Shown piece by piece: positions 46,002 through 54,450 of a DNA stretch of 64,000 nucleotides; positions within the stretch are counted from its first letter, which is position 1; every line of letters begins with the position of its first letter. Source of the stretch: Manganitrophus sp963718695 (GTDB lineage Bacteria > Nitrospirota > Nitrospiria > SBBL01 > Manganitrophaceae); assembly GCA_963718695.1 (NCBI GenBank), contig OY970371.1, positions 3,968,001-4,032,000 of the forward strand, given 5' to 3'. The position numbers and the translations under genes were made by a program. Under the pieces are notes generated by a model. The model saw nothing but the letters and a program-made list of their open reading frames with translations. It made no database searches and had not been told where the DNA came from.

Positions 46002-46733
46002 ATGATTCGACCCACGATCGATATTCGACGGAGCCAAGAGCGCTTTCAGACCGAGATTCCCTGGCTTGATTCTCGCCATAGCTTCAGTTTCAGCCATCAT
46101 TACGATCCGAAGAACACCCACCATGGGCTGCTCCTGGTGAACAACGACGACATCGTCCTGCCCGGCACCGGGTTTCGGACCCATCCGCACCAGGACATGG
46201 AGATCGTGACCTGGGTGCTCGACGGCGAGCTGGAGCACAAAGACACCCTCGGGAATGCCGGGATCATTTATCCGGGGCTGGCGCAGCGGATGAGCGCGGG
46301 GCGGGGGATCTGGCACTCGGAGATGAACCCCAGCGGCGATAAAGAGGTCCATCTTGTTCAGATGTGGGTCTTTCCCGACACCGAAGCGATTGATCCGTCG
46401 TATGAACAGCTCGATATCAATCGCGAGCTCGATCGCGGCGGGCTGGTCCCGATCGCATCCGGAAGGGGACATCAGGCGGCCATTCAGATCCGCCAAAAGG
46501 GAGCGGTCCTTTGGGGAGGGCGCCTCAAGCCGGGAGAATCGGTCCGCATTCCGGATGCCCCCTCTCTCCACCTTTTTGTGCCAAAGGGAGCGGTGACGCT
46601 GGAAGGGGCGGGGCGGCTTGAAAAGGGAGATGCGGCCCGGCTGACCGCGGCCGGGACCCCGGTCCTTACGGCCGATCCGGTTTCCGGTGCGGAGGTCTTG
46701 GTCTGGGAGATGAACCCGCAGAGCGCGCCGTAA
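46002..46733 (+). CDS. Pirin family protein
   Basis: A 243-residue bicupin starting MIRPTIDIRRSQERFQTEIP after GGAGGGAAAAA. The N-terminal cupin has the metal site GFRTHPHQDMEIVTWVLDGE, LEHKDTLGN, and GRGIWHSEMNPSGDKEVHLV. The C-terminal cupin is shorter (VLWGGRLKPGESVRI). Pirins include quercetinases and redox-linked regulators; the specific activity is not predictable. Confidence 0.9.
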   Translation: MIRPTIDIRRSQERFQTEIPWLDSRHSFSFSHHYDPKNTHHGLLLVNNDDIVLPGTGFRTHPHQDMEIVTWVLDGELEHKDTLGNAGIIYPGLAQRMSAGRGIWHSEMNPSGDKEVHLVQMWVFPDTEAIDPSYEQLDINRELDRGGLVPIASGRGHQAAIQIRQKGAVLWGGRLKPGESVRIPDAPSLHLFVPKGAVTLEGAGRLEKGDAARLTAAGTPVLTADPVSGAEVLVWEMNPQSAP

Positions 46734-46786
46734 TTTTTCTTACTTTGAAATCGTTCAATTGACCCCTTCACATGAAGGAGGATAAG

Positions 46787-47857
46787 ATGATGAAGATAGA
46801 AGAAATTGTCACCACCGGCACAAAAACAGAGGATGGAAAGGTGGGACCGAAGGAAAGAGAAGGGCTGCACGCCGTCGGCGAGGCCGGGAACTCCGCCATC
46901 GATCCGGTGGAGAGTTCCGACCTGGAGCTGCTCGATGCCTATTCGCGGGCGGTGATCAACGTCGTCGACGGGGTCGGACCGGCGGTGGTGAGCGTGATGA
47001 TCGGCGGATCGGCCCGCGGCCGGCAACCGGAGATGACCGGGGCCGGATCGGGGGTGATCTTTACGCCCGACGGCTATATTTTAACCAACAGCCATGTGGT
47101 CCACCGGGCCGACCGGCTGGAGGTGATGATGACCGACGGCCGCCAGTTCGGCGCCACCCTCATCGGCGAGGACCCCTCGACCGACCTGGCCGTGATCCGG
47201 ATCGATGCCTTCGACCTTCCCTATGCCTCTTTCGGAAACTCGCGTGCGTTGCGGGTCGGCCAGCTCGTCATCGCCATCGGAAATCCGCTCGGGTTCCAAT
47301 CGACGGTCTCGACCGGGGTCGTCAGCGCCGTCGGAAGATCGCTGCGCGGCGTGAGCGAACGTTTGATCGAAGAGATCATCCAGACCGACGTTCCGCTGAA
47401 CCCGGGCAATTCCGGCGGGCCGTTGGTCGACTCCCGGGGACGGGTCATCGGCATCAACACGGCCATCATTCGGATGGCGCAGGGAATCAGTTTTTCCGTC
47501 CCGATCGATACCGCGAAGTGGGTCATCCCGCAGCTGCTCCGGCATGGCCGCGTCCGCCGAGGCATCTTGTCGATCGGCGGCCAGCAGCGACCGCTCGACC
47601 GGCGGCTGACGCGGGCCCTTCACTTAAATCAGTCCCATGCCGTGGAAGTCATCTCCGTGGAACCGGGCGGACCGGGCGCGCGGGCCGGCCTTCGCGAAGG
47701 GGATCTGATTCTTTCCATCAATGAGCGGATTGTCCTAAGCGTCGATGACCTCCATCGATTTCTGGCCGAGTGGCCGATCGGCGGCACGGCGACCCTGGCG
47801 ATTCTGCGAGGAATTGAGCGGCAGCGGCTGGAGGTGGTTCCGGCGGAAGCGCCTTAA
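46787..47857 (+). CDS. S1C serine protease, HtrA/DegP-like, without signal peptide
   Basis: A 356-residue protease-PDZ protein. The triad is His in TNSHVVHRADRLE, Asp in STDLAVIRIDAF and Ser in PLNPGNSGGPLVDSRG. One C-terminal PDZ domain (AVEVISVEPGGPGARAGLRE, GDLILSINERIVLSVDDLHR). The first 50 residues are charged and polar with no hydrophobic stretch, so unlike periplasmic DegP it should be cytoplasmic or peripheral. AAGGAGGATAAG precedes ATG 46787. Confidence 0.9.
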   Translation: MMKIEEIVTTGTKTEDGKVGPKEREGLHAVGEAGNSAIDPVESSDLELLDAYSRAVINVVDGVGPAVVSVMIGGSARGRQPEMTGAGSGVIFTPDGYILTNSHVVHRADRLEVMMTDGRQFGATLIGEDPSTDLAVIRIDAFDLPYASFGNSRALRVGQLVIAIGNPLGFQSTVSTGVVSAVGRSLRGVSERLIEEIIQTDVPLNPGNSGGPLVDSRGRVIGINTAIIRMAQGISFSVPIDTAKWVIPQLLRHGRVRRGILSIGGQQRPLDRRLTRALHLNQSHAVEVISVEPGGPGARAGLREGDLILSINERIVLSVDDLHRFLAEWPIGGTATLAILRGIERQRLEVVPAEAP

Positions 47858-47909
47858 GCCATTCGACCCGAGTCCGCAAGGATAAGTCGAACTATTCATG
47901 GAGGCGACC

Positions 47910-48785
47910 ATGGCGGAAGGACCGATTCTTGTCACAGGAGCGACGGGGCAGCAGGGAGGGATTGTGGCTCGGTATCTGTTGCAGCAAGGGGAAAAGGTCC
48001 GCGCGTTGACTCGCCACCCGGCCAAAGCCGATGCGTTGACAAAGTTGGGGGCCGAAGTGGCGGTCGGCGACCTTACCAACAAGGCGTCGCTCCAACCGGC
48101 CTTGCGGGGAGTCCAAAGGGTCTTTCTCGTCACGACCCCGTTTGAGGCCGGCTTGGACGCTGAGGTTCGGCAGGGGATCGAGATGGTGGATGCCGCCAAA
48201 GAGGCGGGGGTCGATCAGCTGGTCTTCAGCTCCGTCGGGAGCGCGAATAAAAATACCGGGATTCCCCACTTCGAGACGAAGTGGCGGGTGGAGCAGCATC
48301 TACGGAAGAGCGGCGTTCCGGCGACGATCCTCCGGCCGGTCTTCTTCATGGAGAACTTTGCCGCACCCTGGATGCTTCCTGCAATTCAAAAAGGGAAGGT
48401 GGCTCTCCCCCTGGCGGCCGATCGAAAGCTTCAGATGGTCGCGCTGGATGATCTCGGCGCTTTCGGTTCGGCCGCTTTCCTCCGGCCGGAAGCATTTCTC
48501 GGAGAGGAGGTCGATCTTGCCGGCGATGCGTTGACGATTCCGGAAGCGCTGGGATTCCTCGCCAGAGAGAGTGGAAAGCCGATTCAGTATGAACCGCTTC
48601 CGTCCGACCAGGCGGAGAAGGTGTTGGGCCCTGATACAGCGACGATGTGTCGCTGGTTCAACGAAGTCGGCTACAGCGTCGACATTCCGGCGCTGGAGAA
48701 GCGCTGGGCGATTCCGCTGACCAAGTTCAGAGAACTGGTGACCTCCGAAACTTATCAGCGGCGGCTTCAACCGAAGGCGGCTTGA
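47910..48785 (+). CDS. NmrA-like NAD(P)-binding protein
   Basis: A 291-residue Rossmann protein: ILVTGATGQQGGIVARYLLQ (dinucleotide motif), then VRALTRHPAKADALTKLGAE, LVFSSVGSANKNTGIPHFET and ILRPVFFMENFAAPWML. This is an atypical SDR of the NmrA/HSCARG type, which binds NAD(P)H and often senses redox state. It starts at ATG 47910, after GGAGGCGACC. A strong terminator follows. Confidence 0.88.
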   Translation: MAEGPILVTGATGQQGGIVARYLLQQGEKVRALTRHPAKADALTKLGAEVAVGDLTNKASLQPALRGVQRVFLVTTPFEAGLDAEVRQGIEMVDAAKEAGVDQLVFSSVGSANKNTGIPHFETKWRVEQHLRKSGVPATILRPVFFMENFAAPWMLPAIQKGKVALPLAADRKLQMVALDDLGAFGSAAFLRPEAFLGEEVDLAGDALTIPEALGFLARESGKPIQYEPLPSDQAEKVLGPDTATMCRWFNEVGYSVDIPALEKRWAIPLTKFRELVTSETYQRRLQPKAA

Positions 48786-48803
48786 TTCCATTGAGTCAAA
48801 TCC

Positions 48804-48843
48804 AAATGCCCCTGCGTCATTGACAAGATGCAGGGGCATTTTT
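48804..48843 (+). terminator. Rho-independent terminator
   Basis: AATGCCCCTGC pairs with GCAGGGGCATT around a 14-nt loop, followed by TTTTT. It ends the NmrA-like gene's transcript. Confidence 0.9.
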
Positions 48844-48908
48844 AATCCGTGATTCTACCCAGAAAAGTCCTTCATTTTTTACGCAACCGATATTCGCCCT
48901 CCGTTTCA

Positions 48909-48937
48909 TTGACACCCCAGCGGTCGGACGATATACT
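48909..48937 (+). promoter_or_regulatory. Promoter for the REC-GGDEF-EAL gene
   Basis: TTGACA (48909-48914), 17-bp spacer, TATACT (48932-48937). The transcript would have a leader of about 220 nt before ATG 49168. No known riboswitch consensus is seen in it, although a leader this long before a c-di-GMP gene deserves folding. The 380-bp gap holds nothing else. Confidence 0.6.
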
Positions 48938-49167
48938 AAATTTCAATTCCCGGTCGTGGCATGAAACGCCATGATCCTCATCTGCTGTAATAGATCTTCC
49001 TGGTGATATCGCGTCTTCCCTTCCAACGAAAACCTGGATCTGATCGAGTGGCAGTTTTGAGGAGAACCGGCCTATTCGGTAAGTTCATTTGCTCGATTAC
49101 GTGAGAGTGCGGCGCTGTACGTGATCGGTTCTTTTTAAGACGCGCCGCCGAGAAGGAGATCCTCGTC

Positions 49168-50895
49168 ATGGGAAGCCCGCTTCGGGTCTTGTTCATCGAA
49201 GACTCGGAAGAAGATATGATCTTGCTGCGCCGCGAGCTGCAACGCGGCGGCTACGATTTAAGCTCCGAGCGGGTCGACACGGAGGCCGCCATGCGCGCCG
49301 CGCTCCGAAAACAGAGCTGGGATCTCATTATCACCGATTACAACATGCCCCACTTCAGCGCCCCGGCCGTTCTGAACGTTTTGAAAGAGAGCGGAATCGA
49401 TCTTCCCTGTATTATCGTGACCGGCTCCCAAGGGGAAGAGACCGCCGTGGCAACGATGAAGGCCGGCGCCCATGATTTCATCCTGAAGGGAAATCTGTCG
49501 CGGCTGGTTCCGGCGGTGGCGCGGGAGCTGAAAGAGGCGGAGTTGAGGCAAGAGCAAAGACGCGCGGAGCAGTCGATTCAGCATCTTGCTTATTATGATA
49601 CCCTCAGCGACCTTCCCAACCGGACGCTCCTTCAGGATCGCCTCCAGCAGGCGATCCTCGCCGCGCGCCGCGATAATAAATCGCTCGCCCTCCTGGTGAT
49701 GGACCTCGACCGCTTCAAAGAGATCAATAACATCCTGGGCCATCACTTTGGCGATCTGGTGCTCCAGCAGGTGGGGCCCCGCTTACGAGAGGTCCTCCGT
49801 GAATCGGATACGATCGCCCGGCTGGGGGGAGATGAGTTCGCCGTTTTATTGCTCTCGATCGGACTCGACGGGGCCATCCTGACCGCAGAAAAGATCTTAC
49901 GGCATTTTTTATCCCCTTTTGTGGTCGACTGCCTCTCGCTCGAGGTGGGGACCAGCATCGGCATTGCCCTGTTTCCGGAGCATGGCGACGATGCCAATAC
50001 GCTCCTGCGCCGGGCCGACATGGCGATGTATGAAGCCAAGCAGCAGAGCACCGGATATGCCGTCTATTCCCCGCAGCACGAGCGGCACAATTCCAGTCAT
50101 CTGATCTTGATGGGGGACCTGCGCCATGCCATCGATCGAAACGAGCTTTTTCTGCAATACCAGCCGAAGATCGATCTTCGGAACCGGTCGATCATCGGGG
50201 TGGAAGCGTTGGTCCGATGGCAACATCCCTCCCGCGGAACCGTCCCTCCCGATCAATTTATTCCCCTTTCGGAGCAGGGAGGGCTGATCAAACCGCTCAC
50301 CCTCTGGGTCCTCAAGGCGGCGCTCTCGCAGTGCCATGCCTGGCACCAAGCCGGATTGAAGTTATCGGTCGCGGTCAACCTTTCCGCCCGGAATCTGCAA
50401 GACCCCCAGCTCCCCGATCAGGTTGCGCGCCTGCTCCAAGCATATGACCTCGGACCGGGATGGCTCCATCTTGAAATCACCGAAAGCGTCATCATGGCCG
50501 ATCCGGCCCGCGCGATGGAGATTTTGAATCAACTAAGCAAGATGGAGGTCCATCTTTCCATCGACGACTTCGGAACCGGCTATTCGTCATTGGGATATCT
50601 TAAGAAACTCCCGGTCGACGAGATCAAGATCGATAAATCGTTCGTGAAGGAAATGGCGGTCGAAGAAGACGATGCGATGATCGTCCGATCGACCATCGAC
50701 CTCGCCCACAATCTCGGTCTGACCGTCGTCGCCGAGGGAGTTGAGACGCAGGAGATTTACGATCGTCTGATCGCTTTGGGATGCGATGCGGCGCAGGGTT
50801 ATTTCCTCAGCCGGCCGATCTCGCCGGCCGACCTCCTCGCCTGGCTCAACCAGTCGCCCTGGGCGATCGAGAAGCGCTCTTCCGAAGATAAATGA
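49168..50895 (+). CDS. Response regulator with GGDEF and EAL domains
   Basis: A 575-residue c-di-GMP enzyme. Receiver domain (1-125): phospho-acceptor Asp in WDLIITDYNMPHFSAPAV, Lys in ILKGNLSR. GGDEF domain: RESDTIARLGGDEFAVLLLS, with intact GGDEF and an RxxD inhibition site, so cyclase activity is likely. EAL domain: SIIGVEALVRWQHPSRG, LEITESVIMADP, LSIDDFGTGYSSLGYLKKLP and VVAEGVETQEIYDRLIALGC, with the metal and catalytic residues present. Both synthesis and hydrolysis are plausible. GAAGGAGATCC precedes ATG. Confidence 0.93.
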   Translation: MGSPLRVLFIEDSEEDMILLRRELQRGGYDLSSERVDTEAAMRAALRKQSWDLIITDYNMPHFSAPAVLNVLKESGIDLPCIIVTGSQGEETAVATMKAGAHDFILKGNLSRLVPAVARELKEAELRQEQRRAEQSIQHLAYYDTLSDLPNRTLLQDRLQQAILAARRDNKSLALLVMDLDRFKEINNILGHHFGDLVLQQVGPRLREVLRESDTIARLGGDEFAVLLLSIGLDGAILTAEKILRHFLSPFVVDCLSLEVGTSIGIALFPEHGDDANTLLRRADMAMYEAKQQSTGYAVYSPQHERHNSSHLILMGDLRHAIDRNELFLQYQPKIDLRNRSIIGVEALVRWQHPSRGTVPPDQFIPLSEQGGLIKPLTLWVLKAALSQCHAWHQAGLKLSVAVNLSARNLQDPQLPDQVARLLQAYDLGPGWLHLEITESVIMADPARAMEILNQLSKMEVHLSIDDFGTGYSSLGYLKKLPVDEIKIDKSFVKEMAVEEDDAMIVRSTIDLAHNLGLTVVAEGVETQEIYDRLIALGCDAAQGYFLSRPISPADLLAWLNQSPWAIEKRSSEDK

Positions 50896-51128
50896 AGAAC
50901 GACCTAATTGAGCGCCTCCCGATCGGCGCTGGGTCCCCTCCTTTGAATCCCTTCCATCCGTTCTTCCCTATTTTCGGGTCTCTCCCGACCCTTTTTCCTC
51001 CTTCTCCGCCCCCCCCGTCAGTATCTTTTTGCAGGTGAACTAGGGCCGTTTCCCAATAGTCATTTGAACCAGATCTGGTAGGCTTTCAAACCGATGAGGC
51101 CAAGCTCTTTCCATATCACGAGGTTCAT

Positions 51129-51533
51129 TTGAAGAAAATCAAAGTGCTCATCGTTGAAGAGTATGAAGGAATCATTCAGGTCTTCCGGAGGCTGCTCCGG
51201 ACCACGCCCGATATCGAAATCATCTGGGAGGCACGCAGCGAAGTCGAGGCGATCCTGGCCCTGGAGATGTTCAAACCCGACATTATCCTCATTAATTTTG
51301 CTTCATCAGGGAGACAGGCCACGAAGATCTGGAAGGAATTCAAGATGCAAGCGCCGGAGAGCCGGCTGGTGGCGCTGACGATCCCTGAGAATCCAAATCT
51401 CATCCGGCAGGCGAAGATGCTCGGCGTGACCTTCCTGGCCAAAGAGGAGATGGTCCGCACCCTGGTGCCGACGATTCGAACCCTCGTTGACCATGCAGAG
51501 CGAGCGCCGTCCCCCTTAGCGAGCGGGTCATAA
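51129..51533 (+). CDS. Receiver-like (pseudo-receiver) protein lacking the phospho-Asp
   Basis: A 134-residue protein with a receiver fold: MKKIKVLIVEEYEGIIQVFR, then FKPDIILINFASSGRQATKI. Where the family has a phospho-acceptor Asp at the end of strand 3 (iiLiD), there is Asn (ILINFASS). The acidic pocket (VEE), the strand-4 region (LVALTI) and the strand-5 Lys (TFLAKEE) are kept. It should bind partners without phosphorylation. A 233-bp gap precedes it. Confidence 0.75.
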   Translation: MKKIKVLIVEEYEGIIQVFRRLLRTTPDIEIIWEARSEVEAILALEMFKPDIILINFASSGRQATKIWKEFKMQAPESRLVALTIPENPNLIRQAKMLGVTFLAKEEMVRTLVPTIRTLVDHAERAPSPLASGS

Positions 51534-51835
51534 TGAAAGATTTTCTTCCTTTCAATCCGCAGCCGGATTCTTCAATCCGGATCCATGGAGAAATACAGCC
51601 CATGATGATTCAATCAACGAAATCGTTTTTCCCCCCTGAATATCTTGTCAAAAAAAAGCGAATCACCCCCGTGAAAGGCGTTCTTTCTCGCTGAGAAGGG
51701 ACGCCTGTTCAAAACGGACCTCTCTGTCTAACTGGGAGAGAGGCTGCCACCTCGATCGAGCCAAGATTGTCCATTTCAGATCGTTCGGCAATTTCGGCTT
51801 GAAATCGATTGTCATCGACGCAGCAAGGAGGAGAC
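51534..51835. other. 302-bp gap
   Basis: I see no gene. CCTCTCT (51719-51725) and AGAGAGG (51737-51743) form a short hairpin. AAGGAGGAGAC belongs to the next gene's ribosome-binding site. Clear promoter hexamers are not visible. Confidence 0.4.
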
Positions 51836-54328
51836 ATGGAAACAAAGAAGCGCTTTTTGCCGATCATCCACATTGTATTTCACCTTTTTATCGTTCTATT
51901 CGCGACGGCTGTGGCGGCCAACGCCATGACCGTTTGGACCGATCATGCGACCGTGAAGATCCGTCCCAATACCCCCCCGAAAACCGATCAGGTCTCCGCG
52001 GAGATGAAGGGGGCGCGAAATGAATTCGAATCGTTCCAACTCGTGGTGACGGCGGGCAATGGCGCCCTTTCGGGGGTTGATGTGAATGTGAGCGATCTGG
52101 CCGACGGCCGCGGCAACACGATCCCGGCCGACCGCATCATGATCTATAAAGAATCCTTCATTAATGTCACGACCCCCTCGACCCTCCAGGGAGCGACGGG
52201 AGAGTGGCCCGATGCGCTGATTCCGAAAAAAGATGAATATGTCGGCGAGGTCCGCAATGCCTTCCCCTTGAACGTGGCGGCCGGAAGGAACCAGCCGATC
52301 TGGATTGAAATTTATATTCCTCCCACAGCCGCCGCCGGCATCTACACCGGCTCGGCGACGGTCACGGCGACCGGGCAGAGCCCGCTGGTCGTTCCGATCA
52401 AACTGACCGTCTGGGATTTTGCGCTCCCCTCGGTTTCGACGCTGAAGTCGGCCTACTCAATCGATCACAGCCTGATCCCGAACGGTCACGGTCTTCCCGG
52501 CAGCGTTGCGCTGGAGCTGAGTCAGATGTATTCCAAAGCGAACCTCCTCCATCGGATTACCGATAATTACCTCCTCTCCCCGGAGACGTTGGGGGGAATG
52601 AGGGCCGGAAAGATTAATTGGGAGCCGTTCGATGCCGCGTTCGGTCCTTTTCTCGACGGAACGGTCTCCCTCCCCGGGGGCAAGCTTCCGGGCAACAGAC
52701 AGACCACCATTCAGACGCGCGACTTCAACCATCGGGAAGATGTCGCTTTCTTGCGGGAATACGCGCAGCACTTCAAGGCGAAGGGATGGTTCGACCGGCT
52801 TTTCCAATATACCCTTGATGAGCCGAACTCAGCCTCGGAATGGGCATCGATTAGACGCCGCGCCAACGCGCTCCATCAGGCCGATCCCGATCTGAAGGCA
52901 GCCGTGACCACCAGCGTCCAGAACGCCACCGAAGGGGGAGCGGCCGATGTGATCGATCTTTTTATCCCGACGATCCGGTTTATGGACAACAAGCCGAACG
53001 GCCGGGAGCCGGGAAGCGAGGTCCCCGGCGGTGCGGCCACCGTCGGCAACCAGAGAAGTAAATACGGCCAGGAGGTCTGGTGGTATCAGGCCTGCGGCTC
53101 CCACGGCTGCGGCATTGTCGGCGGCGGAACACACGATCGGCAGGGCTATCATATGGACTGGCCGAGCTTCATGATCGATCTGCCGGCCACGTTCAGCCGG
53201 GTCATGCAGTGGATGAGTTTTAAATACAACATTCAGGGTGAGCTCTATTATGACATGGTCTACGCCTTCGGCCAGGCCGATCCCTGGCGGACACAGCACT
53301 ACTTCGGCGGAAACGGCGACGGCACCCTCTACTATCCCGGCAAGCCGAGCAAAATCGGCGGGACGAAGCACATCCCGATTGAGTCGATCCGCTTAAAGCT
53401 CCTTCGGGAAGGGATGGAAGATTATGAGTATCTCCATCTTCTAAAAACGATGGGAGAGGAAGCGTATGCCAATGAGCAGCTGGCGCTCGTGGTGACGAAC
53501 ACCTACACCTGGAATCGGGACCCGCTCGATTTCTATGATGCCCGCGAAAAAATGGCTGCGCGGATCGCCGGCGCCACTCCCGAAGAGGGAGGAAATTCCG
53601 GAGGGGATGATTCCGGCCTGGGAACGATCCCGGGGGGAGATCCCGGACCGGGGAACACACGACCCAACGCGGCGCTGGCGATTAATGCCGATGCCGGCGA
53701 CCCCTGGCGCTTTAACTTCGACGGCACCGGCAGCAGCGACGCCGAAGGGGCGATTGCGTCTTATGAGTGGACCTTTGGCGACGGCAACACGGCGACCGGC
53801 GCTCAGGTATCTCATCGTTATGACAGCGCGGGGAGCTATAACGTGACCCTCACCGTCAGCGATGCGGAGGGGATCTCCGAGACGATCTCGGTTGCAATTT
53901 CAGTGACCGGGGAGGTCGGAGCACCGGTGGCGCAGTGGTTCGCGGAATCGGTCGCAAGCGGTGAGCTGCATTACACCTTCGACGGAACCGGGAGCCTCGG
54001 CGGGGATGGATCGTTGACCACCTATGAGTGGGATCTTGGCGATCGGACCGCGATGACCGGCGCGAAGGTGGAACACCGGTACGCTAAACCGGGGACCTAT
54101 CAGGTCAAACTCACCGTCAAAAATGATAAACAAAAAAGCGCCACCGCGATTTACTCGCTGAAGGTGGGAAGCGCCGACGATTCCTCCGGCGGAGGGGGGG
54201 GCGGCGGATGCAGCCTGGGCCGGAACGTCGGGCCAACCGACTACAGACAGGCGGTCTCATTCCTCCTTCTCTTCTCTGCCCCCTTCTGGGGTTTCATTGG
54301 AAGGAGGCTCAGGAAGCGGCTCGCATAG
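51836..54328 (+). CDS. Exported DUF4091 protein with two PKD domains and C-terminal sorting signal
   Basis: An 830-residue secreted protein. Signal peptide (LPIIHIVFHLFIVLFATAVA, then ANA). The DUF4091 region has beta domains at 30-215 (QNTPPKTDQ-like strands, WIEIYIPPTAAAGIYTGSAT), then a TIM-barrel-type part with LFQYTLDEPNSASEWASIRR and EVWWYQACGSHGCG. Two PKD domains follow: TYEWDLGDRTAMTGAKVEHR and YEWTFGDGNTATGAQVSHRY. The end has a poly-Gly-Cys stretch (GGGGGGGCSLGRN), a hydrophobic helix and a basic tail, resembling MYXO-, JDVT- or GlyGly-CTERM-type anchor signals. It probably binds or cleaves polysaccharide outside the cell. Confidence 0.78.
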   Translation: METKKRFLPIIHIVFHLFIVLFATAVAANAMTVWTDHATVKIRPNTPPKTDQVSAEMKGARNEFESFQLVVTAGNGALSGVDVNVSDLADGRGNTIPADRIMIYKESFINVTTPSTLQGATGEWPDALIPKKDEYVGEVRNAFPLNVAAGRNQPIWIEIYIPPTAAAGIYTGSATVTATGQSPLVVPIKLTVWDFALPSVSTLKSAYSIDHSLIPNGHGLPGSVALELSQMYSKANLLHRITDNYLLSPETLGGMRAGKINWEPFDAAFGPFLDGTVSLPGGKLPGNRQTTIQTRDFNHREDVAFLREYAQHFKAKGWFDRLFQYTLDEPNSASEWASIRRRANALHQADPDLKAAVTTSVQNATEGGAADVIDLFIPTIRFMDNKPNGREPGSEVPGGAATVGNQRSKYGQEVWWYQACGSHGCGIVGGGTHDRQGYHMDWPSFMIDLPATFSRVMQWMSFKYNIQGELYYDMVYAFGQADPWRTQHYFGGNGDGTLYYPGKPSKIGGTKHIPIESIRLKLLREGMEDYEYLHLLKTMGEEAYANEQLALVVTNTYTWNRDPLDFYDAREKMAARIAGATPEEGGNSGGDDSGLGTIPGGDPGPGNTRPNAALAINADAGDPWRFNFDGTGSSDAEGAIASYEWTFGDGNTATGAQVSHRYDSAGSYNVTLTVSDAEGISETISVAISVTGEVGAPVAQWFAESVASGELHYTFDGTGSLGGDGSLTTYEWDLGDRTAMTGAKVEHRYAKPGTYQVKLTVKNDKQKSATAIYSLKVGSADDSSGGGGGGGCSLGRNVGPTDYRQAVSFLLLFSAPFWGFIGRRLRKRLA

Positions 54329-54393
54329 AGCTCGGGTCCCGTCGGGCGGGGGGGGGGCCACCCTCTTCCCGATGACCCGATCGGGTCAGTCCT

Positions 54394-54425
54394 GGAGCGC
54401 CCTGAAAAGGGCGCTCCGTTTTTAT
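54394..54425 (+). terminator. Rho-independent terminator
   Basis: GGAGCGCCC pairs with GGGCGCTCC around TGAAAA, followed by GTTTTTAT. It ends the DUF4091 transcript, so the following phosphoesterase has its own promoter or readthrough. Confidence 0.9.
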
Positions 54426-54450
54426 AAATAGATTGCAGGTGGGTTTTAGA

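Noticed and set aside
48945..49167. c-di-GMP riboswitch in the leader of the GGDEF-EAL gene
   Set aside because: I could not find the conserved GEMM bases by eye. It stays a possibility only for covariance-model searching.
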